DNA of 64,000 nt from GCA-2687025 sp964473525 (GCA_964473525.1 CAYYPK010000020.1:1-64000), one strand, 5' to 3'. Shown: positions 35,501 through 43,487, numbered from the stretch's first letter. The notes: a model not told the origin generated them from the sequence alone. Made by a program: numbers and translations.

Positions 35501-36232
35501 ATGACGATCTACCCCGCAATCGACATACGAGGCGGACGGTGCGTTCGGTTGCGGCAGGGCGACCCGGAACAGCAGACGGTCTTCTCCGACGACCCAAGCG
35601 AGATGGCGCGCAGGTGGGTGGACGCGGGCGCGGAATGGCTGCACATGGTAGATCTCGACGGCGCGTTCAGCGGGGGGCCGGAGAACCGCGACGCCATCGC
35701 CAAAGTCGTAGCGGCCGTGTCCATCCCGGTACAGCTGGGCGGCGGATTGCGCGGCATGGAGCAGATCGCGGCAGCGGCCGACGCGGGAATCGCCCGGCTG
35801 ATCCTCGGCACGGCGGCGTTCGAGTCGCCCGACCTAGTCCGAGAGGCCAACGAGGCGCTGCCGGGGCGCATCGCCGTAGGGATCGACGCGCGCGACGGGT
35901 TCGTGGCGACCGAAGGATGGAAGCGCGTCACGGACATGTCCGCGATACCGTTCGCTACGAATGTCGCCGGTCTCGGCGCCTGCACGATCGTCTACACCGA
36001 CATAGGCCGCGACGGCATGCACACCGGCCCGAACGTGGAGGCCACGATGGACCTTGCGGAGGCGGTAGACGTGCCGGTGATCGCGTCTGGCGGCGTCTCC
36101 GACCTCGCGGACGTTCAGAAGGTGGCGGGAGAGGCGGGGTCGGGGATCGCCGGCCTTATCATCGGCAGCGCGCTGTACCGCGGGACCGTGGACCTCGAGG
36201 ACGCCATCGCGGTTGGCCGGATCGGGCGATAG
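35501..36232 (+). CDS. hisA: Phosphoribosylformimino-5-aminoimidazole carboxamide ribotide isomerase HisA
   Basis: TIM-barrel isomerase of histidine biosynthesis, 243 residues. The catalytic acid/base pair is Asp8 in IYPAIDIRGG and the Asp in IVYTDIGRDGMHTGPN near residue 168. Phosphate-binding turns are LGGGLRG and IASGGVSDLAD. The open frame reaches back to 34937, but that part is antisense to the amidotransferase gene; ATG 35501 has GGAG six bases upstream and is the family start. No other his gene is in the window, so the his genes are scattered. It could also be a PriA-type bifunctional enzyme; that cannot be told here. Confidence 0.95.
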   Translation: MTIYPAIDIRGGRCVRLRQGDPEQQTVFSDDPSEMARRWVDAGAEWLHMVDLDGAFSGGPENRDAIAKVVAAVSIPVQLGGGLRGMEQIAAAADAGIARLILGTAAFESPDLVREANEALPGRIAVGIDARDGFVATEGWKRVTDMSAIPFATNVAGLGACTIVYTDIGRDGMHTGPNVEATMDLAEAVDVPVIASGGVSDLADVQKVAGEAGSGIAGLIIGSALYRGTVDLEDAIAVGRIGR

Positions 36233-36238
36233 CCGCGC

Positions 36239-36973
36239 TCAGTCCGCGAGGCGGAACCGGATAATGTGCGCGATGGCGGCCACGCCATCCTTCCAGTTGA
36301 TCTTCTTGCCCTCGGCGTATTTACGGCGGTGGTACGTTATCGGGATCTCCGTGATGCGTAGGCGGCGCTTCGCCAGCTTCGCGGTCATCTCAGGCTCAAT
36401 GCCGAACCGATCGCTGCGCAGGGACATACCCCGCAGGATGTCCGTGGGCACGACCTTGTAGCACGTCTCCATGTCGGTCAAGCGAAGCCCAGTGAAGAAG
36501 TTCGACACGCGGGTGAGAGCACGGTTGCCAAACACGTGCCACGCCTCGCTCTGTGCGCCGTGCATGAAGCGGGAGCCGTAGACGACGTCGGCGGCGCCAG
36601 AGAGTATGGGCGCCAACAGCCTGGGATACTCCGCGGGATCGTACTCGAGGTCCGCGTCCTGGACGATGGTGAGGTCACCTTCGGCTGCCTCGAACCCCGT
36701 GCGGAGCGCCGCTCCCTTGCCCCGGTTGACGTCGTGGTACGCGAACGCAAAGCCAGGTTCGCGCTTCGACTCACGCTCCCTCAGGTACTCGCGCGAGCCG
36801 TCGGTAGAGAAGTCGTCCACGAGCACGATCTGCTTGTCGATGCCCACGTCCACGTCACTCACGCGCCCGATGAGGTCGTCGATCGTGCGGAGTTCGTTGT
36901 AGACAGGAATCACCACGCTGAGGGTGCGAAAGCTGCGACCGGGCTCGGGGCCCGTCGTGTGCGCTGTAATCAG
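36239..36973 (-). CDS. Family 2 glycosyltransferase (dolichyl-/polyprenyl-phosphate sugar transferase-like)
   Basis: A GT2 enzyme of about 244 residues transferring a sugar from a nucleotide-sugar to a lipid phosphate or glycan. It shows LSVVIPVYNELRT, VLVDDFSTDGSREYL, AALRTGFEAAEGDL and QDADLEYDPAEYP (metal-binding DxD-like). There is no C-terminal membrane domain. Start choice: the open frame begins at ATG 37078, but the extra ~35 residues are unlike any GT2. A perfect AGGAGG (minus strand of 36979-36984) sits five bases before a CTG at 36973-36971, giving LITAHTTGPEPG before the domain. I prefer that rare CTG start. It is convergent with hisA and divergent from the next gene. Confidence 0.82.
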   Translation of the reverse strand: MITAHTTGPEPGRSFRTLSVVIPVYNELRTIDDLIGRVSDVDVGIDKQIVLVDDFSTDGSREYLRERESKREPGFAFAYHDVNRGKGAALRTGFEAAEGDLTIVQDADLEYDPAEYPRLLAPILSGAADVVYGSRFMHGAQSEAWHVFGNRALTRVSNFFTGLRLTDMETCYKVVPTDILRGMSLRSDRFGIEPEMTAKLAKRRLRITEIPITYHRRKYAEGKKINWKDGVAAIAHIIRFRLAD

Positions 36974-37136
36974 AGTCGCCTCCTGTGGGACACGCCGCTC
37001 CCGCGCCCCGTTGACCCAAACATACCACGCCGTTCTCCCAGCGGGCAATTGGGCGGCAGCCCGGTTGACGGTCCACATACGGTCCTATATCCTGTGCGCG
37101 AGTCGCCATACAGAGTATTTCGAGCGCCAGCTCGCC

Positions 37137-37829
37137 ATGATCCACGACCCGAACCGCGACATCTTCACGGACACGGGCGGATGGAGCGTCGTCCACCGCG
37201 TGGCGGACGACTGGGAGGTAAGCCTCATCCAGGCGGCGTTCGCCCACGCCGAGCTGCCGTTCAAGGTCGAAGAAGTCCTGGAGGACGGCCGCAAGCGTGT
37301 TGTCATCGCCGTGCCAGCGGAGGCCGAGGAAGATGCGACGGAGCTCCTCCTCCGCGTCGTGCAGGTAGTAGACCGCGAGCCGGCCGCCGCCGCCGAGGCG
37401 ACCGACGACCCCCCGTTTATCAAGGCCGCGCCGACCGACGTTCCCCGCTCCATCATCGCGTCCAAGGAGGGGCTAGGCGAGATCGTCCACGCGGAGGGGT
37501 ACGGCTTCGAGCTCGCCGTCGGCCCCGAGCCGTATTATCTCGTGTCGGAGGACGACTGGGAGGAATTCACCGACTTCAGCGCGCAACGGCAGGAGTTCTC
37601 CATCCTCCTTGAGAAGGAGTACGAGAGGCTGCACGCGTGGCTCAAGGCAGAGAAGCAGTTCGGCGACTTCTTGCGCCTCGTCGAGACGACCTACCGCGGC
37701 AACGACGAGGACGGTCCCGAGGACTTCCTGCGGGCGGCCGGATGGATGCTTGCCGTACTCATCGGCATCGCCGGCATCGTGGCGGCGTTCCGCTGGCTCG
37801 AGGGCCTCACCACTGGCGCGGCGGGTTGA
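37137..37829 (+). CDS. Uncharacterised membrane-anchored protein with DUF2007-like N-terminus
   Basis: A 230-residue acidic protein. Residues ~15-65 (WSVVHRVADDWEVSLIQAAF, FKVEEVLEDGRKRVVIAVP) suggest a small alpha/beta signalling-type domain similar to DUF2007; I am not sure. A middle region is charged and probably helical (EKEYERLHAWLKAEKQFGDF). A single C-terminal helix, GWMLAVLIGIAGIVAAF, would anchor it with the bulk in the cytoplasm. ATG 37137 follows GCGCCAG, a poor box. Function unknown. It lies 68 bases before the CehA/McbA-like gene. Confidence 0.65.
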   Translation: MIHDPNRDIFTDTGGWSVVHRVADDWEVSLIQAAFAHAELPFKVEEVLEDGRKRVVIAVPAEAEEDATELLLRVVQVVDREPAAAAEATDDPPFIKAAPTDVPRSIIASKEGLGEIVHAEGYGFELAVGPEPYYLVSEDDWEEFTDFSAQRQEFSILLEKEYERLHAWLKAEKQFGDFLRLVETTYRGNDEDGPEDFLRAAGWMLAVLIGIAGIVAAFRWLEGLTTGAAG

Positions 37830-37897
37830 CGTCGCGCACACGCACGCCAGCGGGTGTATAGCGGGCCTCCGCACAGCCACCACTAAAGGGCCGCCCC

Positions 37898-39385
37898 ATG
37901 CCGCTGCTCTCCGTAACCGTCGTGGACGACGCCACGGACTCCCCGACGGCCTGCCGCATCTACCTGACTGATGGCGCCGGCTCCACGTTCACGCCATCGT
38001 CCGAGCACGTCCCGTTCAGTGTCGGCGAGGAGTCGCACTTCCTCTGCCACGGCTCGTTCGAGATGGCGCTCGAGCCAGGCGGATACCAACTGCGCGTAGA
38101 GCGAGGGCCCGAGTACGTGCCGCTCGACGAGACGGTCACCATCACTGCGGGCGCGGGTGTGGAGCGCCGGCTGCGCCTCGCGCGATGGGTCGATATGAAC
38201 GCCGAGGGGTGGTACTCGGGCGACCTACACGTGCACCGTGACCCGCAGGCCATGCCGCTCGCCGTCCAGGCGGAAGGGCTCAACGTCGGCACGAACATCG
38301 TCTACCACAACGCCGCCGCCCCTGACACGCCGCCACCCGCGGGCATCGTCGAGCTCGCGCAGGACTGTGCGTACTCAACCGCCGACGTCGAGGTGGAGCG
38401 CCTGCACGAGGGGCCAGGCGCGGTCGTCCTCCTGGGAATGCGCGAACCCATCCCGACCGATGGGCTCGACACGCTCTATCCAACGGACATGAGCTACATC
38501 GACATCGCACGTTCCCAGGGCGCCCATGTCGACGGCGAGAAGCCGTTCTGGCGGGGCGTTCCAGTTAACGCCGCTCTCGGGGGTCTCGACTCCATGGGGG
38601 TCGTGCCCAACCACTTCCACCGACAGAAGGTGATGCGCGAGAGCGCCCGGTGGGGCGCCATTCCGCAGGAGACGCAATTCCTCGGCGACGAGGGGTTCGC
38701 GCAGTGGATTCTCGACCTGTACTACCGCTACCTCAACTGTGGAATCCGCCTGCCCGCGAGCGCCGGGACGGCGTCGGGCATCATGCCTTCGCCCCTCGGG
38801 TACTGCCGCACGTACGCCTGGCTCGACGAACCGTTCAGCTACGAGGCGTGGTTCGTCGCTTTACGCGCGGGACGCAGCTTCGCCACGAACGGACCGATGC
38901 TGCTGCTGGAGGTCGAGGGGGAACGTCCCGGCGCCCTCTTGCGCTACGCGGCGGGCGATCCACGGACACTGCGCGGCAGCGTCACGGCCTCGACCGCTTC
39001 GTCACTGGCCTACGTCGAGCTTGTACGGGACGGCGTCGTCGTACAGCGTCTGGACGTCACCGATGGCGCGGCCGACGCCGCGCTGGAGTTCGAGGAGACC
39101 TTCCAGCGCAGCGGGTGGATCGCCGCCCGGTGCTTTGAGCGCGCCGAGGGCAACGTCAGGTACGCGCAGACCAGCCCGGTCTATGTCTTCATGGGAACCG
39201 ACCAGATCGCCCGTGAGAAGGACGCGCGGTACTTTCTGGACATCGTCGATGGGCAGATCGCCCAGGCGGCCGATGGCCTCACGGATGCCGCGCGGCAGAC
39301 CGAGGTACTAGAGTGTCTCGAAGGCGCGCGCGAGTACTACCGCATGATCCTAGAACTTGCAGGGGAGCGCGACCTGCCGGCCTAA
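37898..39385 (+). CDS. CehA/McbA-family metallohydrolase-like protein
   Basis: A 495-residue protein. Residues 1-100 form an Ig/carboxypeptidase-regulatory-like beta domain (ALEPGGYQLRVERGPEYVPL). Then comes WYSGDLHVHRDPQAMP, the first metal motif of PHP-like CehA/McbA phosphoesterases, and later VVPNHFHRQKVM and LPASAGTASGIMPSPLGY. In annotated relatives this fold hydrolyses carbamate or phosphate esters, but the substrate here is unknown. No signal peptide. ATG 37898 has a weak box. It is the last gene before the 641-base gap that precedes flagellin. Confidence 0.75.
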   Translation: MPLLSVTVVDDATDSPTACRIYLTDGAGSTFTPSSEHVPFSVGEESHFLCHGSFEMALEPGGYQLRVERGPEYVPLDETVTITAGAGVERRLRLARWVDMNAEGWYSGDLHVHRDPQAMPLAVQAEGLNVGTNIVYHNAAAPDTPPPAGIVELAQDCAYSTADVEVERLHEGPGAVVLLGMREPIPTDGLDTLYPTDMSYIDIARSQGAHVDGEKPFWRGVPVNAALGGLDSMGVVPNHFHRQKVMRESARWGAIPQETQFLGDEGFAQWILDLYYRYLNCGIRLPASAGTASGIMPSPLGYCRTYAWLDEPFSYEAWFVALRAGRSFATNGPMLLLEVEGERPGALLRYAAGDPRTLRGSVTASTASSLAYVELVRDGVVVQRLDVTDGAADAALEFEETFQRSGWIAARCFERAEGNVRYAQTSPVYVFMGTDQIAREKDARYFLDIVDGQIAQAADGLTDAARQTEVLECLEGAREYYRMILELAGERDLPA

Positions 39386-39409
39386 CGCCCCAGAACTGAT
39401 GGCGCGGCC

Positions 39410-39459
39410 GCCCGCCACGCGTGGAACCGTGGAGCGCGGGATCCCGCGACGCGTGGCGG
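39410..39459. terminator. Nested inverted repeat, possible terminator
   Basis: CCGCCACGCGT (39410-39420) and ACGCGTGGCGG (39449-39459) form a perfect 11-bp stem. Inside lies the 14-bp perfect palindrome CGCGGGATCCCGCG (39435-39448). It starts 25 bases after the CehA/McbA-like stop. No T-run follows, so a barrier, operator or processing site is possible too. Confidence 0.5.
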
Positions 39460-39584
39460 TGGGAAAGGCCCGACCCGGGCAGCGTGGCCTCCGTTCAGCG
39501 GGTGGCATCGACCGCAACGGCCTGGCCAGCCTCTGCGCGGCCGCTACCCGCAGATGGCGGCGCGCTGCCGTCCGGCGCCGGCAT

Positions 39585-39614
39585 ATATGCCCGTGAATTT
39601 ATTATCGGAAGTTA
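39585..39614 (-). repeat. Dispersed 30-bp intergenic element, copy 6
   Basis: The minus strand reads TAACTTCCGATAATAAATTC, then ACGGGCATAT. It is opposite to the direction of the flagellin gene, about 413 bases upstream of its start. Confidence 0.7.
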
Positions 39615-39781
39615 CGAGCTCAGACATGACGAAGGGACGACCAAACGGCCATCCCTCCGACGTCTCTTCGTTCATAGAGTTGGTCAAGAACCAGACAGCA
39701 CAAAACTGGTTGCAGGTCTGCGAACGGCCGCCATCCTGCGCAATAAGCCCAAGGCACAGATGGCCTGCGCGAGAAAAACAC

Positions 39782-39810
39782 TTGCGCCGCCGAAACGGCT
39801 AGCGTATAAT
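39782..39810 (+). promoter_or_regulatory. Sigma-70-like promoter for flagellin
   Basis: TTGCGC (39782-39787), a 17-base spacer and TATAAT (39805-39810). Transcription would start near 39817, leaving a leader of about 210 bases. It has a consensus -10, unlike the sigma-28 boxes usual for flagellin genes. Confidence 0.55.
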
Positions 39811-39817
39811 CCCCTCA

Positions 39818-39841
39818 AGCGTTGCGTTAGAGCGCATCGCT
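39818..39841 (+). other. Hairpin at the 5' end of the flagellin leader
   Basis: AGCG/CGCT plus TGCG/CGCA, separated by one mismatch, around TTAGAG. It lies immediately after the predicted transcription start and may stabilise the messenger. Confidence 0.35.
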
Positions 39842-40026
39842 TTAAATGCAGATACGTGTAATCCGAGCCGCTAGTAGCCCATGCGGTTTTGATTTGTCCC
39901 TCCTGACAATTCCTCTATCGGAACGGAACAGTCGTTTCTTTAGCCCTTTTCTGCCTGACGCCCTAAGTGCGTCTGGTTGTCTGTCTGCGTGCGCCTACTC
40001 GCGCGCGCGGCAGGAGAGGAAACGAG

Positions 40027-40872
40027 ATGTTTCGGATAAACCCCAACCTACCGGGGTTGCTCGTTGGGAATCTCAACCGAGCAACATCATCGGTGGTCAG
40101 CTCCGTCGAGCGGATTTCGACCGGCCTGCGCATCAACCGCGCGGCCGACGATCCCGCTGGACTAGCTACGTCTGAGAAATTGCGCTCGATGATTGCAGCG
40201 TTGGGTCAGGCCAACCGCAACGCCGAGAGCGCCACCTCTCTGACGCAGACGGCCGAATCCGGCCTCGAGTCGATAGGCTCCATCCTCACTACGCTGGACG
40301 AGCTTGCCGTCGAGGCAGCGGATACGACCATCGACGCCACTTCGCTAAGTGGGATCGCATCGGAGGCGGACGCTCTCATATCAGAGATCGACCGCATCGC
40401 CGCGGCGACCTCCTTCGGTGGCACGTCGCTGCTGGCCGCCAACTCCAACCTGACGTTCTTCATCGGTGACGGAAGCGCGGGATCCAACGACGAGGTCGGC
40501 ATAGCGCTGCCCAACTCGGCCGCGAGTCAATTCATCGACGGAGTGACGTCCACCAACCTCGCTACGACCGGCAACACCGCCGTCATCACGTCGCTGGACC
40601 TCGGGATCACATCGGTCTCGCTCCAACGATCGAACGTCGGCGCGGTACAGAGTCGCCTCGAAGCGATCCAGTCGGACATCGGCACGAAAATACTCAACCT
40701 ACAAGGCGCCGACTCGGCGATCCGTGACGCGGATATCGCCTTCGAGGCCAGCGCCATCGTGCGGGCACAGATCCTCACGCAGACAAGCGTGTTCGGGATC
40801 GCACAGCTCGCGCAGCTTAACCAGAACATCCTGTCCCTCTTCGGGACCGGCACATCCAAGCGCACCGCGTAG
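40027..40872 (+). CDS. Flagellin
   Basis: A 281-residue short flagellin, the main filament subunit exported by the flagellar type III apparatus. The N-terminal D0/D1 region has VERISTGLRINRAADDPAG and ATSEKLRSMIAALGQANRN; the C-terminal D1/D0 region has LNLQGADSAIRDADIAFEAS and AILTQTSVFGIAQLAQLNQN (a slightly altered copy of the usual A.....lAQANQ...). Only a short central part replaces D2/D3, so the filament core is minimal. ATG 40027 follows GGAGAGG. No other flagellar structural gene is in the window. It is followed by a 20-base gap and the first of seven unusual small genes. Confidence 0.93.
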   Translation: MFRINPNLPGLLVGNLNRATSSVVSSVERISTGLRINRAADDPAGLATSEKLRSMIAALGQANRNAESATSLTQTAESGLESIGSILTTLDELAVEAADTTIDATSLSGIASEADALISEIDRIAAATSFGGTSLLAANSNLTFFIGDGSAGSNDEVGIALPNSAASQFIDGVTSTNLATTGNTAVITSLDLGITSVSLQRSNVGAVQSRLEAIQSDIGTKILNLQGADSAIRDADIAFEASAIVRAQILTQTSVFGIAQLAQLNQNILSLFGTGTSKRTA

Positions 40873-40892
40873 CCAACTAGGAGACCGATGGC

Positions 40893-41243
40893 ATGATCAT
40901 CAGCTTCCCAGATGTCGCGCGGATCAGGCGCGAGAAGTCACGCTCGGGCGTTCGAATCAACGGGTCCAGCACGCTTGCGGCAGCACGCCGCGGGTCGCGC
41001 CGAGACACGTCGGATCGACGACGGTCGAGACAGGATGAGCTGGAGGCCGCCAGAGACCGCGAGACGGCGGTACGCGCGCGCCATGCGATGGTCGGCGCGG
41101 GAGAGTCGATGGACCACCGTAGGATGCCGCCAGACCACGCCGCACGGCTGGTCGCGGACATCCAGCGGCGAGTCAGTCGGCGCCCCGAGCTGGTCGACGC
41201 GGTGTCCGCGCATCTGTCGCCCGCTGCGGGCGACCGGCTCTGA
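40893..41243 (+). CDS. Small Arg-rich protein downstream of flagellin (orf1)
   Basis: A 116-residue basic protein of unknown family with no cysteine. MIISFPDVARIRR opens it; residues ~15-60 are Arg/Ser/Ala-rich and probably disordered. The last 35 residues (RLVADIQRRVSRRPELVDAV, then SAHLSPAAGDRL) look helical and partly match the C-terminal motif of its neighbours: Pro at the ninth position of IQRRVSRRP, then a Leu ten residues later. AGGAG lies 10 bases before ATG 40893. Proximity (20 bases) suggests co-transcription with flagellin, so a flagellum-related role, such as chaperone or FlgM-like regulator, is possible but unproven. Confidence 0.6.
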   Translation: MIISFPDVARIRREKSRSGVRINGSSTLAAARRGSRRDTSDRRRSRQDELEAARDRETAVRARHAMVGAGESMDHRRMPPDHAARLVADIQRRVSRRPELVDAVSAHLSPAAGDRL

Positions 41244-41252
41244 GGAGGACAT

Positions 41253-41621
41253 ATGCCTAGCAAGGTGTCACTCAACAGCTCGTCGGTGGGACGGCCGCGG
41301 ATGGAGTCGCGCGCGCGCGGCGCGGCCGAGGCGCGAAAGCGCCATCTCCCCACGCCGGGCAACACACGCGTCCGCGGGAATGGCGAGCAGGCCTCCCGGG
41401 GCAGCAGCACGCGAAAGGCGTCACAGGTGACTGTCCAACGCGATCGTCCGCTCTCGCAGAGCGGGGTCCGCGAGAGCATGCAACGGGTCCGGCGAGAGGC
41501 CGCCCAACGCCCTGCTCGCGCGCTCCGCGTCGCGTCCTCTGGACTAAGTCCAGACAGCCCTGGCGTGCGCCAGGTAGCACGCGACACAGGAAGGCCCGTG
41601 AGCCGTCCTGCCAGTCCATAA
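41253..41621 (+). CDS. Small Arg/Ser-rich protein with shared C-terminal motif (orf2)
   Basis: A 122-residue, strongly basic protein without Cys, Phe, Trp or Tyr. It is probably disordered for residues 1-75 (GRPRMESRARGAAEARKR). Near the C-terminus it has VRREAAQRPARALRVASSGL followed by SPDS, the motif shared by four other genes of the cluster. The ribosome-binding site GAGGAGG before ATG 41253 is excellent, so translation is likely real. I recognise no family. Its 10-base gap from orf1 suggests one transcript. Confidence 0.62.
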   Translation: MPSKVSLNSSSVGRPRMESRARGAAEARKRHLPTPGNTRVRGNGEQASRGSSTRKASQVTVQRDRPLSQSGVRESMQRVRREAAQRPARALRVASSGLSPDSPGVRQVARDTGRPVSRPASP

Positions 41622-42108
41622 GGCGCTATCCCCCTAAGCGACGGAACGGATACGAATCGGCGCGGTAAGGACGCGCACTATACCCCTAAGGTCGGCGCCG
41701 CCAACACCCTAAGTCCGGCGCCGGCGATACGCGCAATCGAGAGCGATATGGCTGTTGTACGCGAACTGTACGGATGTTGCCGATCAGGCACGCGCCTGAG
41801 CCCGGATGCTGGCGGCGAGCATCACCCCGTCGATTTGGCGGGCGCCGCTGCACGATCCGTCCGGGAGAAGAAGACCACTTCCGCGCCCGCGGGGGTGCAT
41901 ACAATGCACGGGGCTTCGCCTCGGCGAGGCCCCGGAGCCCTTACTGCGTCCAAGCCACGATCGCTACGCGTCCCCGGGACGCATCCGCATACCAACCAGT
42001 TCAACGTGCTCGACGGCGGCCCGCGGCGAATTGCGTCCCCGCGACGCATGGCGTCGCCCGTCGGGCGGAGAGCGTCGGCCTCGGCCCTCGCTATAGAAGG
42101 AGTCTAGC
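41622..42108 (+). other. 487-base structured spacer before orf3
   Basis: No credible gene. It has three spaced CCCTAAG boxes (41632-41638, 41684-41690, 41707-41713), two of them in a longer CTATxCCCCTAAG context, GGCGCC palindromes around 41694-41724, a strong hairpin at 41908-41933, and two GCGTCCCCGSGACGC inverted repeats near 41969 and 42033. The spacer ends in AGAAGGAG before orf3. A leader with regulatory structure is my inference. Confidence 0.5.
41908..41933 (+). terminator. Strong GC hairpin in the orf2-orf3 spacer
   Basis: CGGGGC pairs with GCCCCG, with further CGCC/GGCG pairing inside. No following T-run. It could be an attenuator or processing site. Confidence 0.4.
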
Positions 42109-43128
42109 ATGGCAGGTCCAATGTCAGCGGTGACAAGCGGCGAGCAGTTCGCCCGTCGCGTAGTAGAGAGCAAGAAGGGCAAGCCCCCTGGCTCTACTCG
42201 CGGGTTGCGCGCGGCTACCAGCGGCAAGGTCGCGGCGGCGAAGACGGCAGGCCAAGCGCGGCGCGCGCACGTCGAGGCCCGCAACAACGACGCGGCGTCG
42301 CGCAAGCCGGCGCGTGGCAAGGTGTCCGCCGGCGAAGTGGCGAAGGCTCAGCGCGCGGCGGCGGCGACACGAACCACCACGCCAGCGATGGTCCAGAAGC
42401 AGACGGCGCATCAGCACGCCGTGGCGGCCGCTAGCCGTCGAGACGCTTCGGCCGGCGCCCGGACGCGAAATGCCGCGAGGGCGGGTGACACAGCCATGAT
42501 GGAGCGTGTCGTCCGCGAGGCCGCCGCCGACGGCGACAACGGCCCACCGCGGCCCGCCCAGGGGGCGGCCGCGCCCGTGCAGGCGGCGGCGAAGGCCCGG
42601 CGCAAGTCACTGGGCGCCGCGTCGCCCAAGCGTCTGCGGCGCGCGCCGCGGGCAGCTTCAGAGAGAGCGGCCATGGCGGCTCGCACTCGTTCTGCCGCTG
42701 CGAAGCGCTCCGATGCCCCCGCACAGACGCGCGCCAGCACGCGCGCTCGTCAGACGACTGCGGCAGCCGTGTCGGCAGCGGCGCACGGGGGCAGCGCGGT
42801 GCGGCAGACAACGGGCCCCAAGGCCAAAGCGGCGGCGCCCGCGCCGACGTTCACCGAAGCTGCGCAGCAGCCCGGCAAGTCGGTGCAGCGTGGCCTCCGG
42901 GCCGCCAGCGCGGAGGCGATCACGGGCGAAAAGCTGCGATTCGCCGCTCGCGTGGGCTCCGAGGCGGTCGTCTCGGGAGTACAGGGGTTGCGTTCGTCCT
43001 CCGGCTTCGCCTCGCGCGCGCTGTCGTCCCGCGAGGCGGGGTCGACGGCGAAGGCAGTCTCGAAGGCGATACGCGACGCGCCACAGGTCGCGATTGATGT
43101 GGCGACGGCCGGACTGAGGCCGAAATAG
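42109..43128 (+). CDS. Long Ala/Arg/Lys-rich protein with shared C-terminal motif (orf3)
   Basis: A 339-residue, very basic protein: no Cys, Trp or Tyr and only a few Phe. Residues ~20-260 are low-complexity Ala/Arg/Lys/Thr sequence (AAAKARRKSLGAASPKRLRR, SAAAKRSDAPAQTRASTRAR), predicted disordered and resembling histone H1-like or filament-coating proteins in composition only. The end is VSKAIRDAPQVAIDVATAGL then RPK, the cluster motif as the very C-terminus. ATG 42109 has a perfect AGAAGGAG box. Possible roles: DNA- or RNA-binding nucleoid protein, or secreted flagellum-associated adhesin. Neither is shown. Confidence 0.6.
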   Translation: MAGPMSAVTSGEQFARRVVESKKGKPPGSTRGLRAATSGKVAAAKTAGQARRAHVEARNNDAASRKPARGKVSAGEVAKAQRAAAATRTTTPAMVQKQTAHQHAVAAASRRDASAGARTRNAARAGDTAMMERVVREAAADGDNGPPRPAQGAAAPVQAAAKARRKSLGAASPKRLRRAPRAASERAAMAARTRSAAAKRSDAPAQTRASTRARQTTAAAVSAAAHGGSAVRQTTGPKAKAAAPAPTFTEAAQQPGKSVQRGLRAASAEAITGEKLRFAARVGSEAVVSGVQGLRSSSGFASRALSSREAGSTAKAVSKAIRDAPQVAIDVATAGLRPK

Positions 43129-43487
43129 ACATTCCGGCGCGGCGGAAGGGACTCGGGCGCGAGTCCTCGCCATTGCCCGAGGGGGCATTGGCCGCCGCGC
43201 ACGGTGCGAGTAGACAACAACTCTCGGGCCCCCGGGCCCACCCGGACGGAAGAGACTGGGGACGGGTTCCCTGACAGACCTGTCCCTGCCGGACAAGAGA
43301 GAAGCGGACGCCCGCGCTCCTGACCGCGAGGCGTCCACCGAAGCGGGTATCTGCAATTGTGCAAGTACACGTAGTCGGTGAGCGGCTCGCGTTGTAGGGC
43401 TACCGCGCGTGCCGCCCCGCCGACACTTCCTGGGGTCGTCGCGCGGTTCCGCGGGCGTCCTGGACAGCTGATGCAAGGATGACGGAG
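43129..43487 (+). other. 359-base structured spacer before orf4
   Basis: Two tandem hairpins follow orf3: GGACTCG/CGAGTCC (43149-43166) and TGCCC/GGGCA (43174-43187). Then comes a block with GCACGG (43199-43204), ACAACAACTCT (43214-43224) and CTCCTGACCGC (43317-43327), which recurs in the same order in the spacer at 44669-44763. No gene is seen. Confidence 0.5.
43149..43187 (+). terminator. Tandem hairpins after orf3
   Basis: A 7-bp stem with GGCG loop followed by a 5-bp stem with GAGG loop, 20 bases after the stop codon. No T-run; intrinsic termination is uncertain. Confidence 0.4.

Larger units (their letters stand above)
39386..40026 (+). other. 641-base flagellin upstream region without a credible gene
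   Basis: It holds, in order: a nested inverted repeat (39410-39459), a repeat element on the minus strand (39585-39614), an AT-richer stretch, a promoter (39782-39810), a leader hairpin (39818-39841), a small hairpin whose loop CCTCCT (39899-39904) is complementary to the flagellin ribosome-binding site at 40011-40016, and GGAGAGG before ATG 40027. The open frames here have no family resemblance or suitable start boxes. Confidence 0.6.

Noticed and set aside
35501..36232. PriA (bifunctional HisA/TrpF) assignment
   Set aside because: Residues separating HisA from PriA cannot be judged safely by eye; left as HisA.
39585..39614. Sigma-28 (FliA) promoter, because of CCGATAA in the repeat
   Set aside because: The box points away from flagellin, no TAAA-type -35 box stands at the right distance in any copy, and copies occur far from motility genes.
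39421..39861. Open frames upstream of flagellin as genes
   Set aside because: No ribosome-binding site, no family resemblance, and they run through the inverted repeat, the element and the promoter.
40940..40970. tRNA-like TTCGAATC
   Set aside because: It is inside orf1, and no acceptor or anticodon stem can be formed around it. I found no tRNA or rRNA in the window.
40893..41243. Naming orf1 flgM
   Set aside because: Size and position fit loosely, but the FlgM C-terminal helix pattern is not recognisable.
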